Origin: Conoideocrella luteorostrata
Taxonomy: Eukaryota > Ascomycota > Sordariomycetes > Hypocreales > Clavicipitaceae
DNA length: 64,000 bases
Reading direction: 5' to 3'
Assembly (NCBI GenBank): GCA_032433595.1
Contig: JASWJB010000084.1
Coordinates: 62,001 to 126,000, forward strand
In this document: one piece after another, positions 31,823 through 43,725 of the stretch
How the letters are laid out: each line of letters starts with the position of its first letter
How positions within the stretch are numbered: the stretch's first letter is position 1
Program-made: the position numbers and the translations under genes
Notes under the pieces: model-generated
Databases searched by the model: none
Seen by the model: the letters and a program-made list of their open reading frames with translations, nothing else
Told to the model about the DNA's origin: nothing

Positions 31823-33861
31823 ATGGCACCTTACATCAGCGCCCACGAGTCTATCATTGGCCGCAACGTCAATATTTCCAACATGGGGGAAAGGATCGGC
31901 GTTGATGAAGTCAAGTCCAAGGCTACTGCCATGCCTCCTGTAGCAGATGACTACATGTATGACTTCAAGTATAACCACGCGCTCCCAACGATGGACGTTC
32001 TGGGAATCGAGATTCCTGCAAACACCGATGCTCAGAAGGAGGCCGAAGGCATTGTTCATAAGCTCTCTGACGTTCTAGCAAAGGGTGATGCCCAGGACTT
32101 TGCCGATTTGTTCCTTGACTATGGTATTGCTTCTCACTTCCAAGACAGCCAAGATGACTAACTAATTTGGTAACACAGGCGTTTGGCGAGACAAACTTTC
32201 TTTCACATGGGACTATCGTACCTTCAACTTCAAACCGGCCATTCTTAAAGCCGCTACCGATCTTTTTTCTACTACCAAAGCTACTAACTTCAAGTTCCTC
32301 ACACCCGCCCCCAAAATCGACCGTCCCTACCCCGACTACGCCCAGCTGCAGTTTGTTGTGTCTTTTGAGACTGAGGTTGTGGACGCTTCGGCTGTCATCA
32401 ATGCTGTTTTTACCAAGGATGGCTGGAAGCTTTATACCATGCATACCGTTGCTGAGAAACTGAAGCAATTCCCCGAGATCCCCCCAGCTGATGGCCACAT
32501 GACCGGTTCTATCAGTTGGGAGAAGCAAAGGGCCAATGATGTTTACGCTGTTGAACCTGAAGTATTAATTGTTGGCGGTGGTCAAAAGTGAGTACAATGA
32601 ACTCCTCCGATGCTCGTTGCGATACTAATGCTTCTGTAGCGGATTGGCTCTCGCTGCCAGGCTTAACGCTTTGGGTATGAAGAACCTCATTATCGACCAC
32701 AGCGAAGACATTGGCGATGTCTGGAGAAAACGATATGAGTATTTATCGCTTCACTTCCCCCATTGGGCTGACGACTTGCCCTACTTCCCCTATCCCAAGC
32801 ACTGGCCCACATACACTCCTTCTCAGAAGCAGGGGCTCTATATGCAGTGGTACGCGTCTGCTCTTGAGCTCAATGTCTGGAACAAATCATCGGTCGCCGA
32901 GGCTGAACAGGATGACCAAGGCAACTGGACAGTTGTGATCAATAAAGCAGGGAAGAAGTTCCGAACACTGCGTCCCAAGCAGGTCGTCATGGCCACATCC
33001 TTGTGCGGCACCCCTATATGCCCCGCTGTTCCCGGTATGGCCTCCTTCAAGGGAACAGTTCGTCACTCAACCACTCACGATAGCTCTCGCGACTTTGTCG
33101 GCAAGAAGGTCTGCGTCGTTGGTACCTCGTCTTCTGGCTTCGACACGGCCTACGATTGCGCCCGTCGCGGCATTGACGTTACTCTTCTCCAGCGGTCACC
33201 AACCTACGTCATGTCTCTGACACACTCCGTTCCACGCATCATTGGCAGCTACAGTCCTGATGCCGATCAAAACCGTCCTAGCCTTGAGGAGCAGGACCGT
33301 CTGTTCTTCGCAACCCCTACTGGTCCCGGCGAGGAACTGTCCAGGCGCAATGCTAAGGTTCTGGAAGACCTTGACCGCCCCCTACTCGAGGCCCTCAACG
33401 CCCGCGGTCTTCGAACTTGGCGTGGCCAGCGAAGCACCGGTAATTCGACCTTGGGCCAGACCCGTAACGGTGGCTTTTACTTTGATGCCGGAGCTTGTAA
33501 GCATATTATTAATGGCAACATCAAGGTAGAGCCTGGATATATCGAGAGCTTCACTGAGGACAAGGTGATCCTCAGTGGCGCCCGTGAGCGCCATTTCGAC
33601 CTCGTTGTCTTCGCAACCGGCTTCTCCAGCACTATTGACTCCATCCGCTCCACTCTTGGCGACAAGATTGCCGACCAAGTCACACCAATCTGGGGTATCG
33701 ATGATGAGGGCGAGTTCAAGACAGCTTACCGGGAGACTGGTGTGCGCAATCTTTGGATTATGGTTGGCTACCTTCCCTACACCCGATTTCACTCCAAGCT
33801 GCTTGCTATGAGGTTAAAGGCTCTGAAGGAGGGTGTTGCAAACCTTCCCTATAAGGAGTAG
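31823..33861 (+). CDS. FAD-dependent monooxygenase with N-terminal NTF2-like domain
   Basis: This predicted flavin monooxygenase (FMO/CzcO-like) has three exons, 31823-32123, 32179-32587 and 32640-33861, giving 643 residues. Residues 1 to about 230 form a SnoaL/NTF2-like region (WRDKLSFTWDYRTFNFKP). The oxygenase part follows: VLIVGGGQNGLALAARL is the FAD motif, GTSSSGFDTAYDCARRG the NADPH motif, and VVFATGFSS the FMO ATG signature. No signal peptide is present. It shares a promoter with the regulator and belongs to the co-regulated cluster. With a lactonase nearby, oxygenation of a ketone or aldehyde intermediate is a guess only. I cannot tell the substrate class from sequence. Confidence 0.88.
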
Positions 33862-34432
33862 ACATTTTAGAGTAGATATGAAAAGTAATGATAACAACGT
33901 AGGATTGAACTCTTCCAACAGCCGGGCATACTCTGAATCTACCACTACGTTGAGCTTGCTCGCCTGACCATTCAAATATTTCCGCTCACTGTTTAGAACA
34001 TGACTAATCTACGAGTAGCAGCAATCCAAATTATCTGCTTGATGAAGCCTTGAACTTCGGTTCACCTACAACTTCAACGATGAGTAATTGTGAGTTGTAT
34101 AGACGGTAGAATTGATCGGTCTCGAGATCCCACTGTTGCTTTTTCTGCTCCAAGCTTTACGGAATGACCTACGCAACCTATGCAATCTGATCGTATTAAT
34201 TAATCCCCTTTCTTGCCGTACAGTCGAAATTCGGCAAGGACAGGCGCATTGATAGCTTTGACTGGAGTATAATAGATCAAATCGCAACAATAATACGAGC
34301 AAATAACCTTCTCCAAGCACAGGTCATCACATTACCGTCCGAAAATGACAAGACTTTATTAATAGCACATTTGTTCAAATATGAAGTCATTTTGCATCCC
34401 AAGTCTTAATATTTATCCAACTTCAGGTCGCA
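33862..34432. other. Spacer between convergent genes
   Basis: This is the 3' flank of the monooxygenase and the aldo-keto reductase. No gene is supported. Confidence 0.45.
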
Positions 34433-35752
34433 TTAATGCGATCTCACGGGGCCGTACCAGTCAGCGAAGCCCAGATCGAAGCCCCATAGAGGCGTGTTGA
34501 TGCGCTTAGCCTTGCCACTGGCGGCCAAACCGTCTAGCATAGCTAGATCCTCCTTATGCAGCGATATAACCTCTTTGTTAGAGGAGATACGCTTCTCAGT
34601 CACAGATTTGGGTAGCACCACAACATTCTTGTTAACGTGGTAGCTGATAAGGATCGTGGCGGCCGAAACACCATTCTTATCAGCGATCTGCTGGATTTTG
34701 GGATCAGATGTGATGGGTGCGCCTGTCGATTTCCGATTCTATCAGCCTGGTTCGATGAAACATCGCTACTCAATATTCTGAATGAGTAATGGGATTCGGT
34801 GACTCACCTGTAGAGCCAAGAGGAGAGTAGGCCTCAAGCAGAATGCTGAGTTTCTCGCAGTACCGTCGGAGTTCATGTTGAGGGAGGAAAGGATGGAGTT
34901 CGACCTGGTTCACAGCAGGAACAACCTTCCAGGTCTTTCGAAGCTCTTCGAGGTAGGGGATTGACCAGTTAGCGACGCCAATAGCCTTGACCTTGCCCGA
35001 CTTGTAGACTTCCTCCATCTGGCGCCAGGTCTCACTCTGGTCCCATGATCGATCGACCGATCGGGTGCCGTCGGGGTTTACGGGAAGAAGCTCGCTTGTC
35101 TCATTCTATAGGTGCTATTAGAATCGACTCTTGGAAGTTGCGGGAGATATACTTACGGGAACGAGTCGAACAGGCCAGTGAACGAGCTAAGGTTGATGTC
35201 AGTTAAATTCATTGGGTGCTTCGCGACCGCAACAGCTGTCGTGACTTACATAGAGATCAAGGTAATCTACGCCTAGAGATTCAAGAGTTTTTTGGAGGCC
35301 TTCCGCGACGTTGGGGTGGTGGGTGTTCCAAAGCTTGCTGGTGAGAAAGATCTCCTCCCGAGGCACTTCGCTGTCCTTGATGCCCAGACCAACTTCGTTT
35401 TCGTTTCCTGTTTATATATTTAGACCAATAGTCGTCACCGACGATTGTCCGAATAGATCAGCTTACCGTAAATACTGCATCTTGTCAGCAAAACTGGAAT
35501 GTGCACAATATACTACAGCAGTACGCTTGGACTTACAGTGCTGCGTCAATGTGACGATACCCATCCTTGAGAGCATAGGCGACAGCCTTGCGAACTTCGC
35601 CGGATTTAGATTGCCAGGTTCCTAAGAGTACACAGACAAGGTCAGTTACTGGTCTGTGCCATAGCCGAGCGGATGTTTCAACTGAACTAACCGAGACCGA
35701 CAGCGGGAATCTTAGCGCCGGTGTTGAGTGTGAAGTGAGTGGAAGGGGCCAT
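34433..35752 (-). CDS. Aldo-keto reductase
   Basis: This is a predicted cytosolic NADPH-dependent carbonyl reductase of the glycerol dehydrogenase/GCY1-like group, 309 residues. The seven exons are 35752-35692, 35621-35537, 35474-35467, 35407-35250, 35186-35157, 35105-34808 and 34722-34433. The catalytic tetrad is visible: Asp in HIDAA, Tyr in IYG, Lys in LTSKLWN and His in [15 protein letters not shown] and the coenzyme-binding PKSVT segment are also present. Exon 3 has only eight bases (TATTTACG) and supplies most of the codons for the active-site Tyr region; without it the frame breaks. The gene is divergent from the lactonase gene, with CGGAC elements between them, and probably interconverts an aldehyde or keto intermediate and an alcohol in the same pathway. 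Confidence 0.9.
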
Positions 35753-36368
35753 TGTTCTTGAAAAAGAATAGTTTCTGCGCTGTGCAAACTCAAACCTGGA
35801 AAGAGGAATACGGGAAACAGGAAGACGAAGAGACGTAGCTAACCGTTGTTTATTTCCGTAAAATAAGCCCTTTTTTGGGTAAAACGACTCTGATAGAATG
35901 TATATCGTCGGGCACGGGTCGGTGAATGCTAGTCCGAACCGCCGACCGGACTTTCCTTTTCTTTATCGGCCGATTTTCAGATCACGCACGATTATCTCCG
36001 GTCGATTCATCCTGTAGGGATGACGCGTCTCTCTTACGTCGGACCTGAGTAAAAAAAAAAAAGTTTTTGCGGGGTGATCTACAAATAAATCGGAGGGCTA
36101 AATAGGCTATCATTAAGATGTGACCTTTTAGTAGTATTTATCGTAGAGGCGATCGGCGGTGGTTATGATGGGGATCAACTGCTCAACCGGCCGATGCAAC
36201 CCGAGAACATGTCTCCCACGTCAACCCGCGGAAATTCTGTCAGCTCAATCTGCTTGCCACACCGGATCAAACTCATTGGGTCTTCATTCAGATATATCAC
36301 TTTTAATCTTTCAACTCTTGCACCTAGCCGTCGGTCTTGTCCATTGCAAATGGGTTGCTCTGTGTACC
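35753..36368. promoter_or_regulatory. Divergent promoter with CGGAC elements (reductase and lactonase)
   Basis: GTCCGAA at 35932-35938 (complement TTCGGAC), ACCGGACTT at 35945-35953 and GTCGGACCT at 36038-36046 carry the same core as the other cluster promoters. An A-run follows at about 36051-36061. Confidence 0.5.
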
Positions 36369-37699
36369 ATGAAACCCACACTTCTGCTCTCTGGTGATCG
36401 GACTGACTTCACAACAGTTGCCTTCGATGTTGAAAAGGCAGATTTGAGAGTCGTCGAAAACTACCCAGCACCCTTCAATGTTTCTTGGGTTGAGCTCGTA
36501 TCCTCACATGGAGGCGTTGACCGGCTCATTGGTCTGTCGGAGGGTATAGAGTCCGGTCTCTTGTACACTTTCGAAATCGACCACTCTCAGAAGACTTGCA
36601 AGATTACTAGTCAGCAGCCGACTCTGGGAGCACCGGCTCATTGTAAGCGAATATCTGTCTTGGCCGTCGTAACACTATGACTCATGCTCATCGTACAGTT
36701 ATTACATTACGCGACAAGTCTGCACTGGCGCTGGCCACTGTGAGTCACGAACCGTATCCGGCTTTGTGAGTTCTCTTCTAATCATTGGTAATAGTATCTC
36801 TCAGGCAGTGCTGCTCTCTATCCTATATCAATTATCGAACAAGACGGACTCTTGCTTAAAGACGCACCACGAACAGAGCTTCTCCTAGAATTCCCATACG
36901 GAGCTACTGGACACGGCCCAAACAAAGGTCGACAACAGCAATGCCACGTCCATCAGGTGCTTGAAGACAAGCGAGGTTTTTTATACGCTCCAGATCTAGG
37001 CGCCGACCGCGTATGGATTCTCTCTCGTGACGAGACGAAACTGGAAGTATGCGGCTGGCTCCAATGCTCTCCTGGGACAGGTGCTCGACATGCTGTTTTA
37101 ACACCTGATGGTCCGTTACCTAACTCTCGTCTAGCTTCTAATCATAAGCACGACTAATTTTTTGAATTGCAGAAAAGATAATGTATGTGATCGGAGAGCT
37201 TTCGCACAATGTCCTTGCATTCGACTTGACATCTTCTCCTGCCAAAAACATCCAGCCCATCGACGGCTTTTCGGCCAACATTATCCCTCCAGGTGTTCAT
37301 CCCGAACATCAATCTATGATGGATTCGGCCGAGATTTCCATTCATCCCAAGATCCCCAACGTCTTGTACGCTAGCAACCGGTGGGAGAGGCACATTGCGG
37401 AGCGTGAACCCCATCTGGAAAACGTCTCCAAGGACCTGCCGCGAGGAGATACCATTGCCATCATTCTGCTCTCAGGTGATGGCAAGAAAGTGCAGTGTAT
37501 CAAACACGTGCGAACGCATCTAGATACCATCCGAGGATTCCGCCTCAATGACGACGGAAAGTACGTCGTGGTAGCTGGACAAGAGGGAGGCGGAGTTGAG
37601 ATCTACAGCATTAGAGGCGAGAGGGGTGACTTGTGGACTCTCACAGCCAATTTGAGTCACGGCTTAGAAAGAGGCATCAAGCACGCTATTTGGCTGTAG
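36369..37699 (+). CDS. Seven-bladed beta-propeller lactonase
   Basis: This protein is related to 6-phosphogluconolactonase and the fungal carboxymuconate cycloisomerase family. It would hydrolyse or form a lactone in the cytosol. Exons are 36369-36642, 36699-36739, 36795-37110 and 37173-37699, giving 385 residues. The typical blocks are CHVHQVLEDKRGFLYAPDLG, which carries conserved family His/Asp residues, TGARHAVLTPDG and EISIHPKIPNVLYASNR, with GGGVEIYSIRGERG in the last blade. The third intron has an unusual GTCCGT donor but restores frame and joins DG to KIMYVIGEL as expected. It sits divergently from the aldo-keto reductase and next to a sugar porter, which fits an oxidative sugar or aldonolactone route. 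Confidence 0.88.
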
Positions 37700-38200
37700 A
37701 ATTTCAGAATTTAAAATACAAATGATAGACTCTCTCTCTTTGGATTTGACTGAATTCGTTCTAACATCCTATTGGAGTCTTCGCGTCACGAGCGACCTCC
37801 TCAACATCAAGGACACATGTGATAGACAATTTTGCTCCGCCTTTTCAGCGACTTGCATCATGTTTTATTTTTCCGAGAGCTAGATTGATGGGCATATGTT
37901 GTACAAGAGCTAGCACATTGCAAGACTTGTCATCATGCTCTAAAGCCTTATTTGGCACTCGGGGGCGTTTCCAGTCACCCTAACATCCGATTTATCTCAC
38001 GATCACACGTATCCTTATGGTTGGTAATTCACACATAATGTATGATAGATGTTGTAGTTAACAGGCACAGATTGTAAATAACTAATGTAATACTCGTTCA
38101 AACAATCTGCAAAAAGAACTCCTCCAGTGGCGAGACATCTCGTTGTCGTTACCTACAACGATAAAAATTTCGAAGGCAAATCTGTCGCATGCTTCCAACT
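37700..38200. other. Spacer between convergent genes
   Basis: This is the 3' flank of the lactonase and the transporter. No gene is supported. Confidence 0.45.
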
Positions 38201-39934
38201 TTAATGAACCCGCGATCCCAGTTCACCGTCCTCGTTCTCAAGTCTATCGCCAAAGGCACCCGCGATCTGTTCCAAACTCTTACCCGCAGTCTCGGGAACG
38301 AAGAAGAATGAGAAGACCGAAGCAGCAAAACAGAAGCAGCCGAAAAACAGGTACGTGCCCCAGCCAAGCTTGATTTGCATCTCAGGAACAATGACACCGA
38401 TAATGAAGTTGGCCAACCAAACCATTGCGGTCGCAGCACCGACACCCTTTGCGCGCTTAGAGCTGGGGAAAACCTCTGCTGGGAGAGTCCAAGCCAGGGG
38501 TCCGTAAGATGAAGCGTATGCAAGGACGTAAATGTCTGGCTAGTTAGCAGAGGCCAGGCAGGATATATTCACATACAGAAAACACTTACAGACAAGAGCC
38601 ACGCCGAACCATCCCATGCCAGGGTGATCAACCCACTTGTTGTTGTACTTGCTAACGATCCCAGCCATAATGATATGTGGGATGCCCATAGCGATACCTC
38701 CAAAAATGGCCAGCTTGCGGCGACCGATCTTATCAAGGAACAGGAAGGTGGGAATTCCAGCGGCAAACTGGCAAATGTTGACCATGCCGCTGAGAATAAG
38801 AGACATTTCGTAATCCTGTCCGAGTGCGGCGAAGAAGATAGGGGCGTAGTAAACAAAAGCGTTGATGCCTACGTGCGAGTTGCGGGTTAGTATGCTTACT
38901 AAGAATGTGATATATGATGTCTTCTGCCCACCTGAGAACTGCTGGAAGAAAGGAATAGCAAGCGCGACGAGAGTGCGCCGGAAGTACGCGGGTTTAAAGA
39001 GATCGCCCCATTGCTTGAACTCAAGGATAATAGGGTTGGTGTTGGTGCCATGCTCACGACCCAACCAAAGCTCCCGAACCTCAATTTCACGGACAATGCC
39101 TCTCCACTCTTGCTGGATGCGAGCATCAGTTCCTGGAAGACGGCGAAGCTTCTCGAGTGAGTGCAGGGCATCCTGGTTACGGTGACGCATGGCCAACCAT
39201 CGCGGAGAGAATGGAAAGAACTGAATGCCGATGCCAACCGCGAGGGCTGGAACTATCTGCAAGAGGAAGGGTAGTCTGAAAGCCCAGTCGCTTGTAATAT
39301 CGCGGCTGCCATATGTGATCCAGTAGGAAATGATGGCTCCAATGACAATGGAGATAGCTTCGAGAACGAGAAGAGAACCTCTCAGATGTGGAGGAGCGAT
39401 TTCGGAGATATATAAAGGGGCTCCCATGGCGAGGGTACCAACACCGACTCCACCAATAGTGCGTCCGGCGACGAGAGTGCCATAGTTGTGCGCAGCCGTC
39501 TGTATAATAGCACCGACACAGAAGAAAACTGTAGCTATGGCGAGGCCCCATTTGCGGGAATAACGGTCAGCAAGCAAGGGAAAGAAGATGCAGCCGACAA
39601 AAGCGCCAAACTCCAGCATGCCAGTCATGAAACCCGTGTTGAAGCCATAGTGAGAGTGGCCCGGTGCGATGTCGGGAAAGGTCTTCTGGAATTGAGGCAT
39701 AGTGAGGATGATGGAGATGACACCTTGATCGTAGCCGAAAGAGAAGCCGCCGAAGGAGGCCAATAGAGCAGCACCAAACACGTAAGGCGATCGAGCGATG
39801 CTGGCGATGCCTCTGTTGTCATAGCTGAGCTCTGCATGAGAGGGGCCATCTTCGACGTGTTCAGGACCGTCGGACAAGGTAGCCTTGGAGTTGGATTCGA
39901 CACCAGCGTGTGACGTATCCTTTTCCTCCGACAT
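38201..39934 (-). CDS. MFS sugar/polyol transporter
   Basis: This is a plasma-membrane sugar porter of the major facilitator superfamily with 12 predicted membrane spans, 538 residues. Exons are 39934-38932, 38868-38590 and 38535-38201. The diagnostic motifs are GYDQGVIS in span 1, DRYSRKWG in loop 2-3, GVGTLAMGAPLYISEIAP with RG following, SPRWL before the central loop, DKIGRRK in loop 8-9, and PETAGKSLEQI after span 12. A hydrophilic N-terminus of about 50 residues precedes span 1. Three CGGAC elements lie about 400-450 bp upstream. It presumably imports the substrate that the dehydrogenase, reductase and lactonase metabolise. Confidence 0.93.
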
Positions 39935-42900
39935 TGTGTCTGATGTCGATACAAGATAGCACAGCAATCAGAAAAAGATAGAAAGAGAGTCTTGCAAAAT
40001 AAGCCGAGCAAGATGATGAGTGAGGAAAGAAGAGTGAGGCATGCGGGAGGTGAACGGAGGCGAAGGAGACTTATCACGTACTCCAGGATGTACATTCAGA
40101 ATATTGGGAGTGGGTGTGTATTGTATGATGGTAAAGTCCGTGTATATTGCCACCTAACATCTCACGGTATTTCCTCCTCGGTTTCTACCGTTTGCATTTG
40201 CAGAAAAATCGACAATCCGGATTAGCACAAACCGGCAAGCTGGTTTGCCCCATGGGGAACGTCGTTTAGCGTCGCAGATCGCCTGAAATGGTTGGGGAGT
40301 TGGAGTCACGAAAGCAGGGCGCTAACCTCGGACATAATCAAGGACGGGTCCACACATCGGACTTGTCTGGCTTTGAGGGGAATCGGACATAATTCCTTGA
40401 AACTAGTCAGTTAGACAACAGCGACAGCTAGACCTAAAATTACAGCCCCTAGCAACTAGAGTATGGCGGCCAATACAGGACCAGAATCTGGAGTTCATTT
40501 CGCCCGGAGGGTTGTCCCTGGAGGGCCTAGCCAGAAATCTATATTCTGTTGACTGCACTTCACACACATCACACACATTACCTTAAACCCCATATACTTC
40601 CACCTTCATTGACGCCTCGTTGTTTTTATATTTAGTGTTTATTTATTGTTTCCCTATAAATTAGGAGATATATCCTGTTTTAGCGCGTGAACAATTGAGT
40701 AGGATCTGTCGCTGTGCTTTCCGCGTAGTGCGTCGGAACACCTAATACTTCATTGTATCTATCTACCGCCTAACTATACTCGCAGAGATTTTATTTCACT
40801 ACCCTAATCCTGTTTAGAAAGCTAATAAGCCTTGATATGCCAGTGCGGACTTGAAGAAGGATATCTGCTTCGCTTTTGCTCGTTAATCGTACATTTCTCA
40901 GGTGTGCCTGCCCAGTAGTGCCACGTCTATTCGTCTTGAGTACCCGCCGACCCTCTCCTGGAGTTTTCGAGCCTTCTTTGTAGCTTTCGTGGCCAGTCGT
41001 GATTTTACGGGTCTAGCTTGGTACAGCTGAACTCTCCCCTGCAAACAATCTCGGGAACCATCATGGTGGATGCAGATGAGTACGTGACTATTGATGCAGC
41101 AATTTGGCTGTGCAGCCATAGTGCAAGTGCAGGAGAGGGGTATTTGTATGTTAACTTGATTAGTTACGACATAAATCTCTGACTTGGGGTGAGTGGCTGC
41201 CTGGTCCGTGGTTCGTGAAACGAACAACTTGTCATGTCATGATGATAGCTTTCGCAGTCGTGGTGGGTGCCCGCAGTCAGTGTCCCATCTAACCATGAAC
41301 TGATGTGTGGGCCAATCGGTGCATGACGACTCATAATGTATGAGGAATCACGGCGTGAACTACGTCATATCAACAGCCAGCAAGTTGGCTGAGCCGCCGT
41401 AAGAAAAAGCCAGCTCAGCCGAAGACCCGACGCAGTAAGCAGCACATGCAAGAGAGCAGATGGAGCAAACGACGACCGAGTCCATAACAGGTATCAAAAG
41501 CAGGAACTGGCAAAGTTACGAATTGATCCCAAGATGCGGAACAGGCTACGGACAAAACTGATGCTAAAGCCGGAGGTTAAAGATGCTTATATTTTATTGC
41601 ACAAGGCTCGTTAATCTTGATATCTAGCGGGATTCACTCATGAGTAGAACGCTTCTTGTCTACTCTGCATGTTAATTATACACCGCATCTTCCTAGTCTT
41701 TCCAAAGAAATAGTTGCCCAAAACCAACCGCCCAAATACGGAGGAGAACCGACTATCATGCACCAAAATCCACTGTCATCCTCACTATCCTCACGGTAAT
41801 CTCACGATTTCCAGATCGGAATCGACATGCTTTGAAGCACGATTTGTGGATGGCTCTGTACAACGCATTTGCTACGGCGGTCAGTAAGTAGGGAGGCGAG
41901 GCACATTCGCAGAGTTGCGCCGATGTACGACGAAATATTAGACTGTAACATGTTCCAAATGCGGTGTTACTAGACATAAGCATGTAACACCTAATTGCTG
42001 GTCAGGCGAGGTTGTACGTGCGTGTCGTATATATTGTGCTACTTGTTGACAGTGTTCGTTCGGGTTATTCATATGACAGGGTTCTCGGACAAGTGCCTTA
42101 GCGCGCGGTATCCGTTTTTGGCTTGGTCAGCATCACCACATCTGTCAGCTCTTACAAGATTGTTGTTTTATTGAGGCGGGTGTAACGATAGCTTCTCCAC
42201 AATCTGGTAGCAATCCCCTTGCTGTGTAGCTTGGTACGAAAATAGAGCCCTCATGATGTCTAGATTTTTAACATGAATTGACTGGGTCTTAGGCTGAAAT
42301 TCCCATAAACTTAAGATTGAGCTCCCTTGTAGTTAGGCACCGATGATCAGCGGGTCACTGGAATTATTTTGTCCCCTCCGCAAAGCATTTGGATGGTACT
42401 ACAACACTGATAGTAGTGCTACAAGTCGTGCAAGACCTTCTGTGTAACTAGGTGAGTCGTCTCTAAAGCACATTGAAACTGAAGATTAGAAGTGACGTAT
42501 TTTAGCCCGTCGTCATCAGACCATGTTCTGGGTACACAACTTGATGACGGCTTATCAATACGAAGGATCGACCTCCCCAACACCCCTCACACGCTGATAC
42601 AAAGTATACCACTGAGTGCGGTAGGCTTCTTAACAGAATCAAGCTCAGAGTATCGCCGCAATCAAGCCTTAATATTAACACTGTGGATCACTGTGGAAGC
42701 TAGATGGAAGTAGTTTTACCGTGTAGGAAGCTCTGCAAACCTCAGACGGCCATCTGTCGTGTCGTAATTTCAAGCTGATATGAGGAATATGGATCACAAG
42801 TAACTGAAACCTCCATCAAATTGCGGTGAATATCTCGAGCTAAAATCTCACATAATCTCGGAATATTAGTCCCCTCAAAACGCTAAGAGTGTACACAATT

Positions 42901-43371
42901 TAGAGTTACCATCAGAATATTAGCATGATTATTATTACGCAGCATATTCACTCTGCGCGTATTACTTTCAATTGGTAGGACATCCATCTCACAATGGGCC
43001 ATGCATACCATTGGACTAGTAGTTATGGATTGTAACAGTCCCGAGATCCACCAGCTGTTGAGAGCCAAAATAGGCAGTGGCCGCATCGCATTTCCGTCAG
43101 CGTTTATGTAATGAGCCGTAGCTTATCCTACACGCCACCACTAATCTAGCATGGCTGGTACTGGGTATTATCCTCCCGTAGATGTCGTGAACGCCACAAC
43201 TGTCATTCGAACGTGGGCAAGAGATTCAGCAGCTGTCACCGAAAACTATATATACGGTGCAGACGTCCTCTAATTCTTCGTTCACATCTAGCTAAACTCA
43301 ACATTCGATCTATTCAATAGCCTACCACGGCTCATAGCAACCCCAACCCTCAAGCTTTACGCATTCTCACG
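39935..43371. other. Long intergenic region
   Basis: Apart from the CGGAC elements I find no supported gene. Frames at 40898-41227, 41756-41983 and 42492-42713 have no pattern. TATATATA at about 43246-43253 may be the core promoter of the secreted-protein gene at 43372. Confidence 0.4.
40327..40390 (+). promoter_or_regulatory. CGGAC-core elements upstream of the transporter
   Basis: CTCGGACAT is at 40327-40335, ATCGGACTT at 40356-40364 and ATCGGACAT at 40382-40390. Three copies in 64 bases of the same nine-base pattern match those before the dehydrogenase gene. Confidence 0.6.
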
Positions 43372-43725
43372 ATGAAGTTTACGGTTGCCATCCCCCTCCT
43401 AGCCCTTGCCGGCGTCCGGGCCCAGCCTTCTTCGGCTCCTAGTGATGTCACCACCGTCAATGACAACGCCGGAATCACCTGGGTTGGTGACAGCCAGGTA
43501 GTCCAACCTCCACCTCACCATTTGTACCTCTCATGAATCCCATAACTAATTCCACTACCACAGATTTCTCTAACCGGGAGAGACGTCGGGGCTCGATGCA
43601 GCTGTTTCCCCTCCTGCTTTGGGGCCGGACACAGTTGCAGTCCAGGAAAGTGCCAGTGTGCCGGCAGTAACGGCTGCTGGTCGCGCAATGGGGGCCCTTA
43701 CATTTGCCAGAGGGGTCCAAATTAG
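43372..43725 (+). CDS. Small secreted cysteine-rich protein
   Basis: This is a two-exon gene: 43372-43497, a 66-nt intron (GTAGTC...branch ACTAAT...CACAG), and 43564-43725, giving 95 residues. Residues 1-17 (MKFTVAIPLLALAGVRA) are a good signal peptide with cleavage before QPSS. The second exon is a compact cysteine domain with eight cysteines spaced C-x-C-x3-C-x6-C-x4-C-x-C-x5-C-x8-C, rich in Gly. It resembles apoplastic effector or defensin-like small proteins in style, but I recognise no family. A TATATATA box lies about 120 bases upstream. An effector or antimicrobial role is inference. Confidence 0.75.
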
